Assembly: GCA_963775335.1 (NCBI GenBank)
Contig: CAVZIJ010000005.1
Coordinates: forward strand, 1 to 64,000
Length of the DNA stretch: 64,000 nt
DNA from: CAVQCX01 sp963775335
GTDB taxonomy: Bacteria > Pseudomonadota > Gammaproteobacteria > Chromatiales > Chromatiaceae
Direction: 5' to 3'
Shown one piece after another: positions 60,083 through 64,000 of this stretch; position 1 is the stretch's first letter, and the number at the start of each line of letters is the position of its first letter. The notes under the pieces were generated by a model, which was not told the origin of the DNA, made no database searches, and saw only the letters and a program-made list of their open reading frames with translations. The position numbers and the translations under genes were made by a program.

Positions 60083-61390
60083 ATGAAATCACTCCCGTAT
60101 CGGCTCGGCCGACAAATTCTTCTCGCCGTTTCGCTCTTCGCCCTGGTCGGCCTGGCTCGCGCAGCGGATGTCCAGGACCTCGACAGTATCGTGGCGGTCG
60201 TGGACGACTCCGTGGTGCTGCGATCCGAGCTCGACGTCAAGCTTGCCGAGGTCCAGGCGCAGAACCAGGGCGCCAATCTCCCCCCGCGGGACGTGCTCGA
60301 GCGCCAGGTGCTCGAGTTCCTGATCAACGAGAAGGTTCAGCTCAACGCCGCGGAACAAGCGGGGATAAAGATCGACGACAACATGATCAACACCGCCATG
60401 AACCGGCTCGCCCAGCAGAACGGCATGACTCCCGAGCAATTTCGACAAACGCTGGAGAAGAACGGCGTGCCCTATGAAGGCTTCCGCAAGGAGCTGCGCC
60501 GCCAGCTCATGATCGGACGCCTGCACGCCCAGGAGGTCGTAGACAAGATCGTCGTCACCGACCAGGAGGTCCAATCTTATCTGGCGAGCAAGGCCCTGGA
60601 GTCGGGCAACCAGTCGGCTTACCACCTCCTGCACATCCTCATTGCGACGCCCGACGGCGCGAGCCCGGAGCAGGTGAAGGCGGCGGAGGAGAAGGCCCGG
60701 AAGATCGTGCAGCAGCTGCGCCAGGGCGCAGATTTCCGAGAGGTCGCGCTCGCCAATTCGGACGACAAGCAGGCACTGCAGGGCGGAGATCTGGGCTGGC
60801 TGAAGCCGGCGGACATGCCTTCCCTGTTCGTCGAGCCGGTCGCGAAGCTGAGCCGCGGAGAGGTAACCGACCCGATCCGCAGCGCCAGCGGCTTTCACAT
60901 CCTCAAGCTCGAAGACGTCAAGGGGGGCGCGGAGCAGCATGTCATCACCCAGACCCATGTTCGTCAGATTCTGATCCGGACCAACGAGCTCGTCTCGGAC
61001 CAGGATGCCCGTATCCGACTGAGCCAGCTGCGCCAGCGTATTCTCGGCGGCGAAAACTTCGACGCCCTGGCGCGCTCCCACTCCGACGACAAGGGCTCGG
61101 CCATCAAAGGCGGTGACCTCGGTTGGGTCAACCCCGGCGACACCGTCCCGGCATTCGAAGAGCAGATGAACCGGCTGCAGCCGGGCCAGGTCTCGGAGCC
61201 CTTCCACACCCAGTTCGGATGGCACATTGTGCAGGTCCTCGGCCGACGCCAATACGACAGCACCGACGAGGTGCGTCTCGCCCAAGCGCGTGATGCGGTG
61301 CGCAGACGCAAGGCCAAGGAGCAGATCGAGCTGTTCGACCGCAGTCTTCGCGACCAGGCCTACGTGGATATTCGCCTCGGCAAGGAATGA
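60083..61390 (+). CDS. surA: Periplasmic chaperone/peptidyl-prolyl isomerase SurA
   Basis: This 435-residue protein has a signal peptide (ILLAVSLFALVGLARA) and then VQDLDSIVAVVDDSVVLRSE. Two parvulin domains follow: SAYHLLHILIATPDG near 180 with GDLGWLKPADMPSLF, and QTHVRQILIRTNEL near 295 with GDLGWVNPGDTVPAFEEQM. It helps fold outer-membrane proteins, including LptD upstream. ATG 60083 was preferred to a TTG at 60062 overlapping the lptD stop. It overlaps pdxA by 4 bp. Confidence 0.96.
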   Translation: MKSLPYRLGRQILLAVSLFALVGLARAADVQDLDSIVAVVDDSVVLRSELDVKLAEVQAQNQGANLPPRDVLERQVLEFLINEKVQLNAAEQAGIKIDDNMINTAMNRLAQQNGMTPEQFRQTLEKNGVPYEGFRKELRRQLMIGRLHAQEVVDKIVVTDQEVQSYLASKALESGNQSAYHLLHILIATPDGASPEQVKAAEEKARKIVQQLRQGADFREVALANSDDKQALQGGDLGWLKPADMPSLFVEPVAKLSRGEVTDPIRSASGFHILKLEDVKGGAEQHVITQTHVRQILIRTNELVSDQDARIRLSQLRQRILGGENFDALARSHSDDKGSAIKGGDLGWVNPGDTVPAFEEQMNRLQPGQVSEPFHTQFGWHIVQVLGRRQYDSTDEVRLAQARDAVRRRKAKEQIELFDRSLRDQAYVDIRLGKE

Positions 61391-62391
61391 TCCCGCCGCC
61401 GCGGGCAGCGCCGTTGCGCATCGCCTTCACCCCCGGTGAGCCGGCCGGCATAGGCCCCGATCTGGCCCTGATGCTCGCGGCCACGACGCTCGATGCCGAG
61501 GTCGTGGTCGTCGCGGATCCGGAGCTGCTGCAACGGCGAGCCAGGCAGCTGGGGCGACGCTTGCAGGTCACATCCTTTGCCACCTCGCCTCGCACCCAGT
61601 GCGATCCGCACAGCCTTCGGGTGCTGCCCGTCCCGCTGGCGGAGCCGGAGCATTGCGGCCGGCTCAGTGCGGGCAACGCACCCTATGTGCTGGAGACGCT
61701 GCGGCAAGCCGCCGCCGGATGCCTCTCCGGGGATTTCGATGCTCTGGTCACCGGGCCGGTGCACAAGGGCATCATCAACGACGCGGGCCTGCCTTTTGTC
61801 GGCCATACCGAGTTTCTCGCGGGCATCGGTGGCGCTTTCCCCGTCATGATGCTGGCCACGCCGGGCCTGCGGGTCGCCCTGGCGACCACCCATCTGCCCC
61901 TGGCGGCGGTCAGCGCGGCTATCACCGCCGACCTCCTCGATCGGGTGCTGCGGGTGCTGCACGGCGATCTGGACAGGTGTTTCGGCATCCGTCGCCCGCG
62001 CATCCTGGTCTGCGGGCTCAACCCCCATGCCGGTGAAAGCGGCCACCTGGGGCGTGAGGAGATTGAGGTAATCGGGCCGGCGCTAGAGAGGCTGCGGGCC
62101 GAAGGCATGGACGTTCGTGGCCCCCTGCCGGCGGACACGGTGTTCGTCCCGCGCCATCTGGCGGGCGCCGACGCGGTGCTCGCCATGTACCACGATCAGG
62201 GTCTGCCCGTGCTCAAGCACAAGGGCTTCGGGCGGGCCGTGAATATCACGCTCGGACTGCCGTTCATCCGCACCTCGGTGGACCACGGCACCGCGCTGGA
62301 TCTGGCGGGGACAGGGCGCATCGATTCGGGCAGCCTGATCTACGCGGTACAAACCGCCATCGAGATGGCGCAGCGCAGACCCCGAGACTGA
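61387..62391 (+). CDS. pdxA: 4-hydroxythreonine-4-phosphate dehydrogenase
   Basis: This 334-residue enzyme of pyridoxal phosphate synthesis has FTPGEPAGIGPDLALML, LVTGPVHKGIINDAGLPF, VGHTEFLAGI, CGLNPHAGESGHLGREE and MYHDQGLPVLKHKGFG with the metal-binding His residues. The order surA-pdxA is standard. The ksgA (rsmA) gene that often follows is not present on this strand before the next convergent genes. Confidence 0.96.
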   Translation: MIPPPRAAPLRIAFTPGEPAGIGPDLALMLAATTLDAEVVVVADPELLQRRARQLGRRLQVTSFATSPRTQCDPHSLRVLPVPLAEPEHCGRLSAGNAPYVLETLRQAAAGCLSGDFDALVTGPVHKGIINDAGLPFVGHTEFLAGIGGAFPVMMLATPGLRVALATTHLPLAAVSAAITADLLDRVLRVLHGDLDRCFGIRRPRILVCGLNPHAGESGHLGREEIEVIGPALERLRAEGMDVRGPLPADTVFVPRHLAGADAVLAMYHDQGLPVLKHKGFGRAVNITLGLPFIRTSVDHGTALDLAGTGRIDSGSLIYAVQTAIEMAQRRPRD

Positions 62392-62398
62392 GCCCGGC

Positions 62399-63520
62399 TC
62401 AGACCTGGGCCACCAGCTCGCAGACCCGATCGACCTGGGCCTCCGTCATGGCGGGGAAGATAGGCAGCGACAAGGTCTCGCGGCAAAGTCCCTCGACGAT
62501 CGGAAGATCGCCCACCGAGTACCCCAGATGGCTGTACACCGACTGGAGGTGCAGCGGCTCCGGGTAGCACAGGCTGGTACCGACCTTGTGGGCACCGAGA
62601 TACTCGCGCAGGGCGTCGCGGCGAGGGTGCCGGATGGTGTAGAGATTGTAAACGTGCCGGCCATTCGCCGGTGCGGAAGGCAGCGTCAGATCGAGTGGCC
62701 CCAGGCGCTGGTCGTAGAGGGCCGCGACGCGCCGACGCTCCGCGATCCGCTGCTCGACGACCTGCAGCTTGAGGCGAAGCAGGGCCGCCTGGATCTCGTC
62801 GAGACGGCTGTTGTAGCCGAGCTCCGTGTGGATGAACGACCCCACGGCCCCATGGTTTCGCAGGCGGTGCAGATGGTCGCGCACCGCCGCGCTGTCGGTG
62901 GTGATCAGCCCCCCGTCTCCATAACATCCGAGCACCTTGGTGGGGTAGAAGCTGAAGCAGCCGCAGTCCCCCAGGCTGCCGACGCGCCGCCCGAGATGCT
63001 CGGCGCCGAAGGCCTGGGCCGCGTCCTCGATCAGACTCAGGTCATGCTCCCGGGCCAGCTCGGCGAAGGCCCCCATCTCGGCTGGATGACCGAAGATGTG
63101 CACCGGAAGTATGGCGCGGGTGCGCGGGCCGATACGGCGGCGCACGCTCTCGGGGTCGACATTAAAGCTTGCGGAGGCCAGGTCGGCAAACACGGGGGTC
63201 GCCCCGACCATGGAGATGGCTTCGGCACTCGCAAAGAAGGTGAACGGCGATGTGATGACCTCATCGCCGGGACCCAGGCCAAGGGCACGGAGGGACAAGA
63301 CCAGGGCGTCGGTCCCATTGGCCACGGCCACCCCCCAGCGCGTGCCCACGTAAGCGGCGGCCTCCTGCTCGAAGCCGCGCACGTTGGGACCCAGGATGAA
63401 GGTGCCGCTCTCCCCCGCCTCGGCGATGCGGGCGAACCATTCCTCGCGCAGCCCCTCGAATTCCTCCCGCAGACTGAGATACGGGACGCTGTCCAGGGGT
63501 TGCCCAACGGATTTGCTCAT
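62399..63520 (-). CDS. DegT/DnrJ/EryC1-family sugar aminotransferase
   Basis: This 373-residue PLP enzyme transfers an amino group to a nucleotide-linked keto-sugar. Motifs are VANGTDALVLSLRALGLGPG, ITSPFTFFASAEAISMVGA, LIEDAAQAFGAEHLG and the PLP-lysine loop CFSFYPTKVLGCYGDGG. It follows the Gfo/Idh/MocA gene by 20 bp, the pair needed to make a 3-amino sugar (GnnA/GnnB or WbpB/WbpE type). The 8-bp gap to the convergent pdxA leaves little room for a terminator. Confidence 0.88.
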   Translation of the reverse strand: MSKSVGQPLDSVPYLSLREEFEGLREEWFARIAEAGESGTFILGPNVRGFEQEAAAYVGTRWGVAVANGTDALVLSLRALGLGPGDEVITSPFTFFASAEAISMVGATPVFADLASASFNVDPESVRRRIGPRTRAILPVHIFGHPAEMGAFAELAREHDLSLIEDAAQAFGAEHLGRRVGSLGDCGCFSFYPTKVLGCYGDGGLITTDSAAVRDHLHRLRNHGAVGSFIHTELGYNSRLDEIQAALLRLKLQVVEQRIAERRRVAALYDQRLGPLDLTLPSAPANGRHVYNLYTIRHPRRDALREYLGAHKVGTSLCYPEPLHLQSVYSHLGYSVGDLPIVEGLCRETLSLPIFPAMTEAQVDRVCELVAQV

Positions 63521-63539
63521 CGCTGCTCTCCCGCGAGGC

Positions 63540-64000
63540 TCAACGAGCCAGGACCTTCTCTTTCACCCGGAGCGCCACGTCCAGGGCCTTCAGGCCGGCG
63601 TGCCCGTCCACCAGAGGGCGGGCGCCGGTACGCACGCAATGCACGAAGGCGGCCAGTTCCGTGTCCAGGGGCTTGACGGGCTCGACCTGGACCTGCTCGC
63701 GCACGATCTCGGGCCACTCGCTGCCCGCTTGTGGCCGGGTGTAGGCGGTGTCGAGCCGCTGCTCGATGAAATCCAGAGCCTCGTAGCGGTTCTCCTCGAA
63801 CACCCGGATGCGCCGCGACTTGCGGTCGGAGACCCGGCTCGCAATGACATTCGCAACCGCGCCGTTAGCGAACTCGATCCGGGCATTTGCGATGTCGATG
63901 TGCGCAGTGAGCACGGGTGTGCCCGCCGCCGCGATGGAGATAATCTCGGCATCGACCAGGGAGAGGATGATGTCGATATCGTGGATCATGAGATCCGAGA
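63540..64000 (-). CDS. Gfo/Idh/MocA-family sugar dehydrogenase (partial)
   Basis: This is the C-terminal part (~153 residues) of a NAD-dependent oxidoreductase; the N-terminal Rossmann domain lies beyond the right edge. SDLMIHDIDIILSLV at the cut end and the C-terminal KPLDTELAAFVHCVRTGARP and VDGHAGLKALDVALRVKEK match the Gfo/Idh/MocA family. It would oxidise the 3-OH of a UDP-sugar so that the adjacent aminotransferase can act. The frame is open up to position 64000. Confidence 0.8.
   Translation of the reverse strand, partial: SDLMIHDIDIILSLVDAEIISIAAAGTPVLTAHIDIANARIEFANGAVANVIASRVSDRKSRRIRVFEENRYEALDFIEQRLDTAYTRPQAGSEWPEIVREQVQVEPVKPLDTELAAFVHCVRTGARPLVDGHAGLKALDVALRVKEKVLAR

Overview
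The window is GC-rich bacterial chromosome from a Gram-negative gammaproteobacterium. An outer-membrane LPS assembly line (lptD-surA-pdxA, hldE, an lpxA homologue), glnE, fis-purH, accB-accC-prmA and yicC/rph/rdgB synteny point that way, and the gene set and intergenic repeats best fit the Chromatiales (purple sulfur bacteria and relatives). The order is inferred from gene content only; no rRNA or tRNA gene is present to confirm it.

Region 1 (1-11264, all minus strand) is an accessory, defence-type island. It carries a DUF499 ATPase, a DUF3780 protein, a DUF1156-type adenine methylase and a PLD/SNF2 helicase, a set I recognise as the helicase-methylase-ATPase (Hma-like) anti-phage family. Toxin-antitoxin pairs, a GxxExxY protein, a DUF2283 protein and many short repeats are interspersed. 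The helicase and methylase are clearly broken by several independent frameshifts and stop codons, one VapB-type antitoxin is frameshifted, and the 5' end of the methylase gene lies in a 2.6-copy tandem repeat. The DUF499 and DUF3780 genes are open. This looks like a defence system caught in decay.

Region 2 (11414-35504) is core genome. In order it holds yicC with a Ser/Thr kinase-PP2C phosphatase pair and rph-rdgB; the phosphate transport operon pstSCAB; a SulP transporter and ClC channel joined by TAATG behind a possible sigma-54 promoter; a globin; a pqiABC-type lipid transport operon with PqiA split in two; corA; and hldE, a zinc-finger gene, ilvE and glnE.

Region 3 (35505-52711) begins with a 167-bp MITE-like element and a 26-codon leader ORF coupled to a DUF599 membrane protein. 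It continues with a YXWGXW-type secreted protein, groESL under a perfect CIRCE operator, cutA-dsbD-tlpA, aroQ-accB-accC-prmA, a DUF3426 protein, and fis-purH-lpxA-like-purD. The dusB gene usually found before fis is not there.

Region 4 (52757-55847) is the least understood part: a nucleotidyltransferase (NTP_transf_5 type) divergent from a small Tat-exported protein, a PqqD-like chaperone and an HprK-like kinase. These resemble the HPr-rel-A type of predicted peptide or protein modification system, whose chemistry is unknown. The exported protein is a plausible substrate.

Region 5 (55827-64000) contains the amino-sugar kinase amgK, lptD with a long Pro/Ala-rich insertion, surA, pdxA, and on the minus strand a DegT-type aminotransferase preceded by a Gfo/Idh/MocA oxidoreductase cut by the right edge. 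The last two could make a 3-amino-sugar nucleotide, either for O-antigen or, GnnA/GnnB-like, for 2,3-diamino lipid A.
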